This document shows positions 26,850-35,835 of a stretch of 64,000 nucleotides of DNA, piece by piece. Both the position numbers and the translations under genes were made by a program. The notes under the pieces are model-generated. The model saw only the letters and a program-made list of their open reading frames with translations, was not told where the DNA came from and ran no database searches. The stretch is taken from contig CAKTAV010000010.1 in NCBI GenBank assembly GCA_934532985.1, positions 14,670 through 78,669 of the forward strand. Reading direction: 5' to 3'. The DNA is from an uncultured Butyricicoccus sp. Lineage in GTDB: Bacteria; Bacillota; Clostridia; Oscillospirales; Butyricicoccaceae. Positions within the stretch are counted from its first letter, which is position 1, and every line of letters starts with the position of its first letter.

Positions 26850-27896
26850 ATGACCAAACCGGAAATTAAAACCCGAACACTGCCGGTGCTTAAGCAGGAG
26901 CTGACCGAGCTTGGAGAAAAGCCCTTTCGCGCCCAGCAGGTGTTTCGCTGGCTGCACAGCGGCGTCGCATCGTTCGATGAGATGACCAATGTCTCCAAGC
27001 CGCTGCGAGCTAAGCTGGAGGAGCACTATCTGCTGACTGCCCCAACGATTGCCCGCAAGCAGGTCTCTGCGCGGGACGGCACGATTAAATACCTGTGGGA
27101 GCTGCACGACGGAAACTGTGTGGAAAGCGTATTCATGCGCTATAAGCATGGCAACTCCGCCTGTGTATCCAGTCAGGTTGGCTGCCGCATGGGCTGTAAA
27201 TTCTGTGCGTCCGGTATCGGCGGTTTGGTGCGGAGTCTGTCCGCCGGAGAGATTCTGGATCAAATTTTATTTATGCAGAGGGATACCGGAGAACGCATAT
27301 CGAATATTGTATTGATGGGAACCGGAGAACCGCTGGACAATTACGACAATGTTCTGCGCTTTATCCACCTCGTCGGCGCGCCGGAGGGGCTGAATATCGG
27401 ACAGCGGCATATCTCGCTTTCCACGTCCGGCCTGGCGGACCAAATTGATCGGCTGGCGGAGGAGAAGCTGCAAATCACGCTGTCTGTGTCTCTGCACTCG
27501 CCGGACAATGAATCGCGCAGCGCGATGATGCCGGTGAATCGTTCCTATCCCGTGGAACGACTGATGCAGTCCTGTCGGAGCTATTTTGACAAGACAGGAC
27601 GGCGCATTTCGTATGAATACACGATGATTGACGGTGTCAGTGATCGACCGTGGCAGGCCAAACAGCTGGCGGCTCTGCTCAAGGGACGACCGTCGCATGT
27701 CAATCTGATTCCGCTGAATGCGGTGACGGAGAGCGGACTTCGTCCATCGACGAGGGAGCATGTCAGTGCGTTCCAGAGACAATTAGAATCGAACGGCATA
27801 ACGGCAACCGTGCGCAGAACGCTGGGGCCGGATATTGATGCATCGTGCGGACAGCTGCGGCGCAGACATATTAATCAATCGTTCGGGAAAGAGTGA
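26850..27896 (+). CDS. rlmN: Dual-specificity RNA methyltransferase RlmN
   Basis: 348 residues from the ATG at 26850 (MTKPEIKTRTLPVLKQEL), with AAGGG 8 bases upstream. An ATG 15 codons earlier has no ribosome site. The radical-SAM cluster motif CxxxCxxC is in GCRMGCKFCASG, with VCCSSQ-type lead CVSSQVG. MGTGEPLDNYDNVLRF is a family signature, and the catalytic C-terminal cysteine is in DIDASCGQLR. It methylates A2503 of 23S rRNA and A37 of some tRNAs. Confidence 0.96.
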   Translation: MTKPEIKTRTLPVLKQELTELGEKPFRAQQVFRWLHSGVASFDEMTNVSKPLRAKLEEHYLLTAPTIARKQVSARDGTIKYLWELHDGNCVESVFMRYKHGNSACVSSQVGCRMGCKFCASGIGGLVRSLSAGEILDQILFMQRDTGERISNIVLMGTGEPLDNYDNVLRFIHLVGAPEGLNIGQRHISLSTSGLADQIDRLAEEKLQITLSVSLHSPDNESRSAMMPVNRSYPVERLMQSCRSYFDKTGRRISYEYTMIDGVSDRPWQAKQLAALLKGRPSHVNLIPLNAVTESGLRPSTREHVSAFQRQLESNGITATVRRTLGPDIDASCGQLRRRHINQSFGKE

Positions 27897-27900
27897 TGAG

Positions 27901-28632
27901 ATGAACGTATACGGAAAGACAGACAGGGGCCTGGTTCGTTCCAACAACCAGGATACCTTTCGGACAGAGATGGATGATAACGGCTGCGTCTATCTCATTC
28001 TCTGTGATGGCATGGGCGGTGCGCGCGCCGGAAATGTCGCCAGTGAAAAGGCGGCAGAGGTGTTTTTGAACGAGCTGCGCAGCGGGTGTAAGCCGGATGC
28101 GGACACCGACGAGCTTGCCGGTGTGATTCTGGAGGGAATTATCCGCACGAACACCGAGGTGTTCCAGCTGGCAGAGAGCGCGCCGGAGTATGCCGGTATG
28201 GGAACGACGCTGGTCGGCGGCGTGGCGATTGAAAGCCGCGTGGTGCTGGGCAATGTCGGCGATTCCCGCGCTTATTTGATTGATAACGGACGAATCGGAC
28301 AGATGACGGACGATCATTCGCTGGTGGCGGAGATGGTTCGCTCCGGACGACTCACCGAGGAGGAAGCCCGTACCTATCCGGGACGCAACCTGATTACCCG
28401 AGCGGTTGGCGTCGAAGAGAGTGTGGAACCCGATCTGTTTGAAATCACAGTGGAGGACGGACAAACGCTTTTGCTGTGCTCGGACGGACTGAGCGGGATG
28501 CTTCCAGACGAAGAGATCGCAAGAATCATAACCGAGGCCGCCGGCCTAGAGGAAGCGTGCGACACGCTGATTGCGCGTGCGTGCGAGGCTGGGGGAAATG
28601 ACAATATTACGGTTGTTTTATATACAAAGTAG
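27901..28632 (+). CDS. stp: PP2C-family serine/threonine phosphatase
   Basis: 243 residues from the ATG at 27901, 4 bases after rlmN. Metal-binding aspartates of the PP2C fold appear in order: GLVRSNNQDTF, LCDGMGGARAG, LGNVGDSRAYL, LLCSDGLSGML and GGNDNITVVL. It dephosphorylates substrates of the PASTA kinase encoded 11 bases downstream; the phosphatase-kinase pair is conserved across Firmicutes (Stp/PrpC with PrkC/PknB). Confidence 0.95.
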   Translation: MNVYGKTDRGLVRSNNQDTFRTEMDDNGCVYLILCDGMGGARAGNVASEKAAEVFLNELRSGCKPDADTDELAGVILEGIIRTNTEVFQLAESAPEYAGMGTTLVGGVAIESRVVLGNVGDSRAYLIDNGRIGQMTDDHSLVAEMVRSGRLTEEEARTYPGRNLITRAVGVEESVEPDLFEITVEDGQTLLLCSDGLSGMLPDEEIARIITEAAGLEEACDTLIARACEAGGNDNITVVLYTK

Positions 28633-28643
28633 GAGAAGAAGCT

Positions 28644-30713
28644 ATGTCTGATAAGTATTTAGGAAAGACATTAGGCGGGCGCTATGAGGTGCGGGAGGTT
28701 ATCGGCACCGGCGGCATGGCGATCGTTTATAAAGCATATTGTACCGTCCTGCATCGCTTTGTGGCTATTAAGGTGCTGAAGGATGAGTTTGCTTCGGACG
28801 AAGAGTTCCGCAAGCGATTTTATAATGAGGCGCAGGCGGTAGCAAAGCTGTCGCACAGCAACATCGTCTCCATTTACGACGTATCGCAGGGCGAGTCCGG
28901 CGCAGAATACATCGTTATGGAGCTATGTGAGGGCGTCACGCTGAAGGATTATCTGCGCAAAAAGCACCACCTGTCGTGGCAGGAGACGGTGTACTTTGCC
29001 CAGCAGGTAGCGCGTGCGCTGGATCACGCGCACAGCCGCGGCATTATCCATCAGGACATCAAGCCGCAGAATATTATGCTTCTCCGTGACGGCACGGCAA
29101 AGGTGATGGACTTCGGTATCGCCAGTTTTGCCAACAGTCAGGAAACGCGCAAGGTATCCGAGGCAATCGGCTCGGTACACTACATTTCGCCGGAGCAGGC
29201 GAAGGGCATCAAGGTGGATTACCGCACTGACCTGTATTCGCTCGGCGTCGTCATGTATGAGATGCTGACCGGAACGCTGCCGTTCCGCGGCGAGACTGCG
29301 GTGGCGGTTATCATGCAGCATATGAATACCGTGCCGCCGCGTCCGAGTGAGCTGGTGCCGGATATTCCGCCGGCGATGGACGAAATTGTCATGCACGCGA
29401 TGTGCGCCAATGTCGCGCAGCGATATGGTTCGGCGATGGAGCTGAACAACGACTTGGAGCGCTTGCGCAGTAACCCGAATTTGTATTTGAACTATACCAA
29501 CCGTGCGTCGGAGAATGAGTTTGGCGCGACGCGGGCAATTCGCTACGATGATGCAGATAGCGACGCGACACAGCTTCTGCGGGATGTCCCACAGGATGTG
29601 GACACCGGACGAAATGATGGCTATGGCAATTATGATGACGCTTACGATGGGGATAATAACGGCTATTATTATGACGACAGACGTTCCGGCGGCGCAAAAA
29701 AGAAAACCAAGAGCAAGGTAATCATTGGCGTTGTCATTGTGGCTCTGCTCGCCGTAGCAGCGTTTGCGATGAAGGGTATCCTTGGTGGCAGCGGTCAGGC
29801 GCAGCAGGTAGAAGTACCGAAGCTGGTCGGACTGATCTACGCCGATGATATCGAGGGCAATTCAGATTATGACGACTTTACGTTTGACGTCAAGACCAAG
29901 ACGGTCAGTGAGGACGACGGCTATCTGGATGGCGAGGTCATCAAGCAGAACCCGAAGAAGGGCACAATGGTGGAATCCGGTTCGACGATTCGTCTGACGG
30001 TTGCAGCCTTTGAGCAGAAAACTACCGTTCAGGTACCGTCAGTTGAGGGATTGTCCTATGATGAAGCGGTTGCCGCACTGGAGGATGTCGGCCTGAAGGC
30101 AGATCGTGAGAATCAGTACAGCGATTCGGTTTCGTCGGGCGACGTTATTTCCTCTTCTCCATCGGAGGGCAAGGAAGTCGAGGAAGGCTCTACGGTAACG
30201 CTGGTTGTCTCCAAGGGACCGGAGACCAAGACGGTTGCGGTTCCGGATCTGAGAGGTATGACACAGAGCGGCGCGGAGTCGGTTCTGTCCAGCATGGGTC
30301 TGAAGCTCGGCAACGTGCAGGAAGAGGAAAGTGACTCGGCAGCCGGAACAGTTATCGGTCAGACCGTAGAGGTTGGCACAGAAGTGGCACAGGGAACGGC
30401 GGTTGGCATCACGATTGCCAAGGAGAAGGATCATCCGGATGAACCGGACGATCCGGATGATCCGGGAAGTTCAGGAAGCGTGGGTTTTAGCAAGGAAGGC
30501 AGTACGACCTATATTTCTATCGGATTGCCTTCCGGAAAAGATAGTGTAAATGTTTCCGTGTCGGTAGGCGGCAGCACGCTGTATGACTCCTCGGTCAATT
30601 GCAGTGGGCGTGATACCTTTACCGTTCGTGCAAACTATAGCGGAAAAGAACGCGTTGTCGTTACGATGGATGGCAAGACCATCTACGATGATGACCACGA
30701 TTTCGCTTCGTGA
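28644..30713 (+). CDS. prkC: PASTA-domain serine/threonine kinase
   Basis: 689 residues. The kinase domain spans roughly residues 10-280: glycine loop IGTGGMAIVYKAY, lysine in VAIKVLKDEF, catalytic loop HQDIKPQNIML, DFG in VMDFGIASF and ISPEQAKG. An acidic tyrosine/asparagine-rich linker follows, then one membrane helix (VIIGVVIVALLAVAAFAM). Outside are three PASTA repeats, the first divergent, and a terminal domain after a DDPDDPG linker. It senses muropeptides or lipid II at the division site in related bacteria. The catalytic loop has HQD rather than HRD, so it is a non-RD kinase. Confidence 0.95.
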   Translation: MSDKYLGKTLGGRYEVREVIGTGGMAIVYKAYCTVLHRFVAIKVLKDEFASDEEFRKRFYNEAQAVAKLSHSNIVSIYDVSQGESGAEYIVMELCEGVTLKDYLRKKHHLSWQETVYFAQQVARALDHAHSRGIIHQDIKPQNIMLLRDGTAKVMDFGIASFANSQETRKVSEAIGSVHYISPEQAKGIKVDYRTDLYSLGVVMYEMLTGTLPFRGETAVAVIMQHMNTVPPRPSELVPDIPPAMDEIVMHAMCANVAQRYGSAMELNNDLERLRSNPNLYLNYTNRASENEFGATRAIRYDDADSDATQLLRDVPQDVDTGRNDGYGNYDDAYDGDNNGYYYDDRRSGGAKKKTKSKVIIGVVIVALLAVAAFAMKGILGGSGQAQQVEVPKLVGLIYADDIEGNSDYDDFTFDVKTKTVSEDDGYLDGEVIKQNPKKGTMVESGSTIRLTVAAFEQKTTVQVPSVEGLSYDEAVAALEDVGLKADRENQYSDSVSSGDVISSSPSEGKEVEEGSTVTLVVSKGPETKTVAVPDLRGMTQSGAESVLSSMGLKLGNVQEEESDSAAGTVIGQTVEVGTEVAQGTAVGITIAKEKDHPDEPDDPDDPGSSGSVGFSKEGSTTYISIGLPSGKDSVNVSVSVGGSTLYDSSVNCSGRDTFTVRANYSGKERVVVTMDGKTIYDDDHDFAS

Positions 30714-30726
30714 GAAATAAAGTAGT

Positions 30727-31614
30727 ATGACAGAAAACGGAATTATATTAAAAGGAATCGGCGGCTTTTATTACGTCGATACTGCCGCGGGTCTTGTGGA
30801 ATGCAAGGCTCGCGGCAAATTCCGCATTAGAGGCGGAAAGCCGGTCATTGGTGACCGGGTAACGGTACAAATGCAGGAGGATGGCACGGGCTACCTGATG
30901 TCGATGGAGCCGCGCCGCACACAGCTGCTGCGTCCGGCGGTGGCAAATATTGACCAACTGCTGATTATCTGCTCGGCGGCGCCGCCGTGTACGGAACCAT
31001 TTCTGATTGACAAAATTACTGCAATTGCGGCGAACAAGAACATGGACGCCGTGATTGTTATCAACAAGACGGATCTGAACCCGGGCGAGCGGTTTTATGA
31101 GATCTATACCAAAGCGGGCTTTACGGTTCATCGCGTAAGCGCCGTGACGGGGATGGGATTGGATGCGCTGCGGGAGCAGCTAAAGGGGCGTATTTCGGCG
31201 TTTGCGGGTAATTCCGGCGTGGGAAAATCCAGCTTGGTCAATGCACTGTATCCGGAATTTCATGCGGAGGTCGGCGCAATTAGCCGGAAGATTGAACGTG
31301 GACGGCACACGACGCGCCATGTCGAGCTGCTGCCTCTGCCGGATGGCGGCTATTTGGCGGACACGCCGGGCTTCTCGGCGTTTTACACTGAGAAGATGGA
31401 TCTAGTGTACAAGGAAGAGCTGCAATACGCCTTCCGCGAATTTGAGCCGTATTTGAACCAGTGCCAGTTTACCGGCTGTGCGCACGTCAAGGAAAAGGGC
31501 TGTGCGATTCGCGCGGCAGTGGAGCGCGGCGAGATTGCGCCGGAGCGGCACGACAGCTACTGCAAGCTGTATGAGAGCGTCAAGGATATTAAGGAATGGA
31601 GTCGAAACAAATGA
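30727..31614 (+). CDS. rsgA: Ribosome small-subunit GTPase A
   Basis: 295 residues. N-terminal OB fold (GIGGFYYVDTAAGLVECKARG), then the circularly permuted GTPase order G4-G1-G3: INKTDLN, FAGNSGVGKSSLVNAL and ADTPGFSAF. A C-terminal zinc knuckle follows (CQFTGCAHVKEKGCAIR). It checks late 30S subunit assembly. It sits 13 bases after prkC, an arrangement seen in many Firmicutes. Confidence 0.96.
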   Translation: MTENGIILKGIGGFYYVDTAAGLVECKARGKFRIRGGKPVIGDRVTVQMQEDGTGYLMSMEPRRTQLLRPAVANIDQLLIICSAAPPCTEPFLIDKITAIAANKNMDAVIVINKTDLNPGERFYEIYTKAGFTVHRVSAVTGMGLDALREQLKGRISAFAGNSGVGKSSLVNALYPEFHAEVGAISRKIERGRHTTRHVELLPLPDGGYLADTPGFSAFYTEKMDLVYKEELQYAFREFEPYLNQCQFTGCAHVKEKGCAIRAAVERGEIAPERHDSYCKLYESVKDIKEWSRNK

Positions 31615-32231
31615 CGGTATTGCTGTTGGCGTCTGCACCGGAAACGGACTATGACTATGTGAAGGAGCTGGCGCGCAGGGCGGATCGCATTGTCTGCGCG
31701 GACGGCGGCACACGTCACGCGGCGGCGTGCGGCCTGACACCGGATCTGGTGATCGGCGATTTTGACTCCGGAGAAAAGCCGGAAGGGTGCCGCGTGATTC
31801 AACTGCGTCCGGAAAAGGACGACAGCGATTTGATGTGCTGCGTCAAGACGATTTTGACGGAGGGCGCGGATATGATTTGGATGGCGTGTGCGTCCGGCGG
31901 ACGGATTGACCACTTTCTTGCCAATCTGACGCTGCTGGAGTATTTACAGCAGCAGGGCGTTCCAGCGGCGCTGTATGACAGCCGCAACCGCGTGACCTGC
32001 CACAGCGGCGGGAAGCGAAAATATGCGGCCGATCCGGCGTATCGGTATGTCGGCATTATTCCGCTGGATGCGGAGCTGACCGGTGTGACACTGCGCGGGT
32101 TAAAATATGAGTTGACAGATGCGACATTGTCTCGTTCGGCGGTGATTTCCATGTCGAACGAAGCAACTGCATCGGTTTACAGCATAGAGATTGGGCGAGG
32201 ACATGCTCTTGTGATTGAGAGCAAGGACTGA
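31611..32231 (+). CDS. thiN: Thiamine pyrophosphokinase
   Basis: 206 residues from the ATG at 31611, which overlaps the rsgA stop (ATGA). GGAG lies 9 bases before it; an ATG five codons earlier is too close to the ribosome site. Family motifs: RIVCADGGTRHAA, LTPDLVIGDFDSG, KDDSDLMCCVKTIL and CASGGRIDHFLANLTLL. It transfers pyrophosphate from ATP to thiamine. In many relatives rpe lies between rsgA and thiN; it is absent here. Confidence 0.95.
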   Translation: MTVLLLASAPETDYDYVKELARRADRIVCADGGTRHAAACGLTPDLVIGDFDSGEKPEGCRVIQLRPEKDDSDLMCCVKTILTEGADMIWMACASGGRIDHFLANLTLLEYLQQQGVPAALYDSRNRVTCHSGGKRKYAADPAYRYVGIIPLDAELTGVTLRGLKYELTDATLSRSAVISMSNEATASVYSIEIGRGHALVIESKD

Positions 32232-32270
32232 CGTCCCAGATAGAGAAATTATTTCAGGAGGTTGAAGAAT

Positions 32271-32507
32271 ATGAACGTGTATAAGACAAAGGGAACCTGT
32301 TCCCGTGAAATTCGCTACAGCGTAAAGGACGGCATTGTCGAGGATATTGAGGTTATCGGCGGATGTAACGGAAACTTGCAGGGTATTTGCCGCTTGATTA
32401 AGGGCATGCCGGTGGAGCAGGTCGTTAAGGCATTCAAGGGCGTTGACTGCGGCGGACGTGGAACATCATGTCCGGATCAGATTGCGAGAGCGCTGGAGCA
32501 GGGCTGA
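32271..32507 (+). CDS. TSCPD-domain protein, TIGR03905 type
   Basis: 78 residues from the ATG at 32271, with AGGAGG 9 bases upstream; an in-frame TTG three codons earlier is too close. Sequence features are TKGTCSREIRY, GGCNGNLQGICRL, CGGRGTSCPDQIARAL. The domain also occurs at the C-terminus of vitamin B12-dependent ribonucleotide reductases, where its cysteines act in RNA or metal contact. The free-standing form has no assigned role. Last gene of the long rightward operon. Confidence 0.88.
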   Translation: MNVYKTKGTCSREIRYSVKDGIVEDIEVIGGCNGNLQGICRLIKGMPVEQVVKAFKGVDCGGRGTSCPDQIARALEQG

Positions 32508-32560
32508 CTGAAATTCATTATCTGCAAGTTAAAGAAGAAAAAAATGCATTTGTGCAAACT

Positions 32561-32592
32561 GCCGCCGCTTCTAAAAAGAGCGGCGGTTTTTT
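32561..32592 (+). terminator. Terminator of the yicC-to-thiN operon
   Basis: GCCGCCGCTT and AAGAGCGGCGG form a GC-rich stem followed by TTTTTTG, about 55 bases after the last stop. Confidence 0.9.
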
Positions 32593-32641
32593 GTTAAAAG
32601 TGGTGAAATTTGCGTGTTACGCGTATTTGTCGAAAAATTAG

Positions 32642-32670
32642 TTGAAAAAACACGCAATATACTCTATAAT
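32642..32670 (+). promoter_or_regulatory. Promoter of the aminotransferase gene
   Basis: TTGAAA (32642-32647), 17-base spacer, TATAAT (32665-32670). The transcript would start about 90 bases before the aminotransferase and include a small ORF. Confidence 0.8.
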
Positions 32671-32696
32671 AAGAAAGCAATTAGGAGAAAATTTGG

Positions 32697-32762
32697 ATGA
32701 GACTTTACGCAGGTCTTATGGCAGAAAAACGCAAAATGCACGAGTTCTGCTGGAAAGGATGA
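32697..32762 (+). CDS. Possible leader peptide (21 aa) before the aminotransferase
   Basis: ATG at 32697 with AGGAG 9 bases upstream. The product is MRLYAGLMAEKRKMHEFCWKG. Its stop (32760-32762) is 5 bases before the aminotransferase ATG and overlaps that gene's ribosome site, so ribosomes finishing it would affect downstream initiation. There is no run of one amino acid as in classical attenuators. Coding is inferred only from position and ribosome site. Confidence 0.35.
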   Translation: MRLYAGLMAEKRKMHEFCWKG

Positions 32763-32767
32763 TAGGA

Positions 32768-33964
32768 ATGGTAAAACCGATTTCAAAAATTGCATCTGCA
32801 ATTACGCCGTCCACCACGCTGGCGATCAACGCAATGTTCAAGCAGATGCAGGCAGAAGGAAAAGATGTTGTTGGCTTCGGCGCAGGCGAGCCGGATTTCA
32901 ACACGCCGGAACATATCAAGGCAGCTGCAATTAAGGCGATCCATGAGAATCAGACCCGTTACACTCCGGCAGCTGGCATTATGCCGCTCCGTCAGGCGGT
33001 ATGTGACCGCATGAAGGAAGATCTCGGTCTGGACTACAAGCCGTCGCAGGTTGTTGTCGCATCCGGCGCAAAGCATAGCGTGTATGCAGCGCTGATGGTT
33101 TGCTGTGATCCGGGCGATGAAGTCGTGATTGCCGCTCCGTACTGGCTGAGCTATTACGAAATGGTACACATGGCAGGCGCTGTTCCGGTAGAGGTTGTCG
33201 CAAGCAAGGAGCAGCACTTCAAGATTACCGCAGAGCAGCTGGAAGCGGCGATTACGCCGAAGACCAAGGTGTTCATGCTGAACTCCCCGTCTAACCCGAC
33301 CGGTATGGTATATACCCGCGAGGAGCTGGAGGCATTGGCTGCGGTTTGCGAAAAGTACGGCATTTATGTCATCGCCGATGATATTTATTATAAGCTGGTT
33401 TATGATGGAATTGAGTACACCTCGATCGCATCGGTTTCTCCGGCGATGAAGGAGCAGTGCATAGTGGTCAACGGCGTGTCCAAGACTTATGCAATGACCG
33501 GATGGAGAATTGGTTACACCCTGTCCAACGAGACGGTTGCTAAGGCAATGGCAAGCTATCTGAGCCATTCCACCGGCGCACCGGCAACTCCGGCACAGTA
33601 TGCAGCCGTAGAGGCACTGAGCGGTTCGCAGGATTCTGTAGAGATGATGCGCGCTGAGTTTGAGAAGCGCCGCAATCATCTGGTTGAGCGCATGAACAAG
33701 GTTCCGGGTGTTTCCTGCCTGAAGCCGCAGGGCGCATTCTATGTCATGATGGACGTTTCCGGCTTTGTCGGCAAGGAAATGTATGGTCATGTTATTGAGG
33801 GCGACGCGGACTTCGCGCAGCTGTTCCTGGAGAAGGGCGGCGTAGCAACCGTTCCGACCTCCGCATTTGCCGCACCGAACTATCTGCGCTGGTCGTATGC
33901 TACGTCGATGGAGAACATCGACAAGGGCATTGATCGTCTGGAGAAGTTCCTCGCAGAGGCATAA
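32768..33964 (+). CDS. Pyridoxal-phosphate aminotransferase, aspartate type
   Basis: 398 residues from the ATG at 32768 (MVKPISKIASAITPSTTLA), with AAAGGA 8 bases upstream. Class I/II aminotransferase signatures: GFGAGEPDFNTPEHI, YTPAAGIMPLRQAV, SPSNPTGMVYTREEL, DDIYYKLVYDG and the PLP-lysine motif NGVSKTYAMTGWRIGY. Closest in style to AspC/AspB aspartate aminotransferases, which interconvert aspartate and oxaloacetate; other amino acids are possible. Monocistronic with its own promoter and terminator. Confidence 0.93.
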   Translation: MVKPISKIASAITPSTTLAINAMFKQMQAEGKDVVGFGAGEPDFNTPEHIKAAAIKAIHENQTRYTPAAGIMPLRQAVCDRMKEDLGLDYKPSQVVVASGAKHSVYAALMVCCDPGDEVVIAAPYWLSYYEMVHMAGAVPVEVVASKEQHFKITAEQLEAAITPKTKVFMLNSPSNPTGMVYTREELEALAAVCEKYGIYVIADDIYYKLVYDGIEYTSIASVSPAMKEQCIVVNGVSKTYAMTGWRIGYTLSNETVAKAMASYLSHSTGAPATPAQYAAVEALSGSQDSVEMMRAEFEKRRNHLVERMNKVPGVSCLKPQGAFYVMMDVSGFVGKEMYGHVIEGDADFAQLFLEKGGVATVPTSAFAAPNYLRWSYATSMENIDKGIDRLEKFLAEA

Positions 33965-33982
33965 GATTTTTGAAAAGTTAGA

Positions 33983-34010
33983 GGGCATGACCGCATGGTC
34001 ATGCCCTTTT
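33983..34010 (+). terminator. Terminator after the aminotransferase
   Basis: GGGCATGACC-gcat-GGTCATGCCC, a perfect 10-bp stem, followed by TTTT. Confidence 0.9.
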
Positions 34011-34213
34011 CTGTGCCATACGACGGGAAGCAAGCGCAAAACGAAATGGAGCAAAACGATACCGCGGCGGCTTCCATCAATAATGCCATACATTCTGTGG
34101 AAAATCCTTCTGCCTTTTCGTATACAAATTACATTGCGAATTTTGACGTTTTCCAGTACAATAAAACTATGTTTGTATTCGGCGCACAGAGGCGCCGGGA
34201 AAGGAATTGTAAT

Positions 34214-35644
34214 ATGAGCAATATTTACGAGAGCCCATTTTGTTCGCGCTATGCGAGCCCGGAGATGCTGTATGTCTTTTCGCCGGATATGAAATTCTCT
34301 ACTTGGAGACGTCTGTGGATTTCTCTGGCTAAGGCCGAGAAGGAACTGGGCCTGCCGATCACGCAGGAGCAGATTGACGAGATGGAAGCCAATGTAGACA
34401 ACATCGACTATGAAGTTGCCAAGGCACGTGAGAAGGAAGTACGTCATGACGTTATGGCGCATGTCTATACCTTCGGCAAGGTTGCCCCGAAGGCGGCCGG
34501 CATCATCCATCTGGGTGCGACCAGTGCGTATGTTGGCGACAATACGGATATTATCCAGATGAAGGAAGGCCTGATTCTGGTTCGCAAGAAGCTGGTATCG
34601 GTTATCCGCAAGCTGTCTGCCTTTGCGCAGGAGCATAAGGCACAGCCAACGCTGGGCTTTACTCATTTCCAGCCGGCACAGCTGACCACTGTTGGCAAGC
34701 GTGCCACGCTGTGGATCAATGAGCTGCTGATGGATCTGGATGAGATCGAGTTCCGCATTGAAAATCTGCGCCTGCTGGGCTCCAAGGGCACGACGGGCAC
34801 GCAGGCCAGCTTTATGGAGTTGTTTGACGGCGACCACGAGAAGATCAAGAAGATGGAGCAGATGATCGCAGAGGACTTTGGCTTTGCCGGTGTCGTTCCG
34901 GTTTCCGGTCAGACCTACTCCCGCAAGATTGACGCGCAGGTCGTTGCAACGCTGGGCGGCATTGCGGAGTCTGCCAGCAAGTTCGCCACCGATATGCGTC
35001 TGCTCCAGCACCTGAAGGAACTGGAAGAGCCGTTTGAAAAGCATCAGATCGGCTCCTCGGCGATGCCGTACAAGCGCAACCCGATGCGTTCGGAGCGTAT
35101 CTGCTCGCTGGCTCGCTATGTCATGGTGGACATGCTGAATCCGGCTATCACCTCGGCAACGCAGTGGTTTGAGCGCACGCTGGATGATTCCGCGAACAAG
35201 CGCATTTCCATTCCGGAAGCGTTCCTCGGCATCGACGCAATCCTGAACATTATGATTAACATCGCCGAGGGCATCGTGGTTTATCCGAAGGTCATCGAGC
35301 AGCGCGTAATGAATGAGCTGCCGTTCATGGCGACCGAGAACATCATGATGAGCGCAGTAAAGCGCGGCGGCAACCGTCAGGAGCTGCATGAGCGTATCCG
35401 TCAGCATTCCATGGCAGCAGGTAAGCGCGTCAAGGAAGAGGGTCTGGACAACGACCTGATTGACCGTATTGCAGCCGATCCGATCTTTGGCCTGACCAAG
35501 GAAGAGATCGTGGCGGAGCTGGATCCGATGGAGTACATTGGCCGTGCGCCGCAGCAGGTAGACGACTTTATCGCCAACGATGTCATGCCGCGAATCCGTC
35601 CGTATCTGGATGATGAGGAGATGCAGGTAGAAATCAACCTGTAA
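34214..35644 (+). CDS. purB: Adenylosuccinate lyase
   Basis: 476 residues from the ATG at 34214 (MSNIYESPFCSRYASPEML), with AAAGGAA upstream; longer in-frame extensions lie in non-conserved sequence. Fumarase-superfamily motifs: TSAYVGDNTDIIQ, GFTHFQPAQLTTVGKR, and the signature GSSAMPYKRNPMRSERI, whose serine is catalytic. It acts twice in purine synthesis, on SAICAR and on adenylosuccinate. A small GGCGC/GCGCC hairpin (about 34181-34196) sits in the 5' leader just before the ribosome site. Confidence 0.96.
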   Translation: MSNIYESPFCSRYASPEMLYVFSPDMKFSTWRRLWISLAKAEKELGLPITQEQIDEMEANVDNIDYEVAKAREKEVRHDVMAHVYTFGKVAPKAAGIIHLGATSAYVGDNTDIIQMKEGLILVRKKLVSVIRKLSAFAQEHKAQPTLGFTHFQPAQLTTVGKRATLWINELLMDLDEIEFRIENLRLLGSKGTTGTQASFMELFDGDHEKIKKMEQMIAEDFGFAGVVPVSGQTYSRKIDAQVVATLGGIAESASKFATDMRLLQHLKELEEPFEKHQIGSSAMPYKRNPMRSERICSLARYVMVDMLNPAITSATQWFERTLDDSANKRISIPEAFLGIDAILNIMINIAEGIVVYPKVIEQRVMNELPFMATENIMMSAVKRGGNRQELHERIRQHSMAAGKRVKEEGLDNDLIDRIAADPIFGLTKEEIVAELDPMEYIGRAPQQVDDFIANDVMPRIRPYLDDEEMQVEINL

Positions 35645-35675
35645 TATATTATATTAGTACAGATGAGTATCGAAA

Positions 35676-35706
35676 AAAGGCAGCTGTCGAAGACAGCTGC
35701 CTTTTT
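35676..35706. terminator. Terminator after purB, symmetric
   Basis: AAAAAAGGCAGCTGTC-gaa-GACAGCTGCCTTTTT, an 11-bp perfect stem with A and T tracts on either side. Confidence 0.93.
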
Positions 35707-35770
35707 GGCTCATTGTCGCTTCGATTTTGTGCAGAAATGCGTAAAATATGAGCGAAATTGTTCAAAAAGT

Positions 35771-35799
35771 TTGACTTTGGGAACTGTATTCGATATAAT
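35771..35799 (+). promoter_or_regulatory. Promoter of secDF
   Basis: TTGACT (35771-35776), 17-base spacer, TATAAT (35794-35799), about 37 bases before secD. Confidence 0.85.
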
Positions 35800-35835
35800 A
35801 TAACCGTTCATTGTCACAATAGGAGGCGACAAAAT

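Noticed and set aside
34120..34213. Possible PurR box and promoter before purB
   Set aside because: TTGACG at about 34145 has no convincing -10 at 16-18 bases, and no full PurR motif pair is seen; only a small hairpin near the ribosome site is evident.
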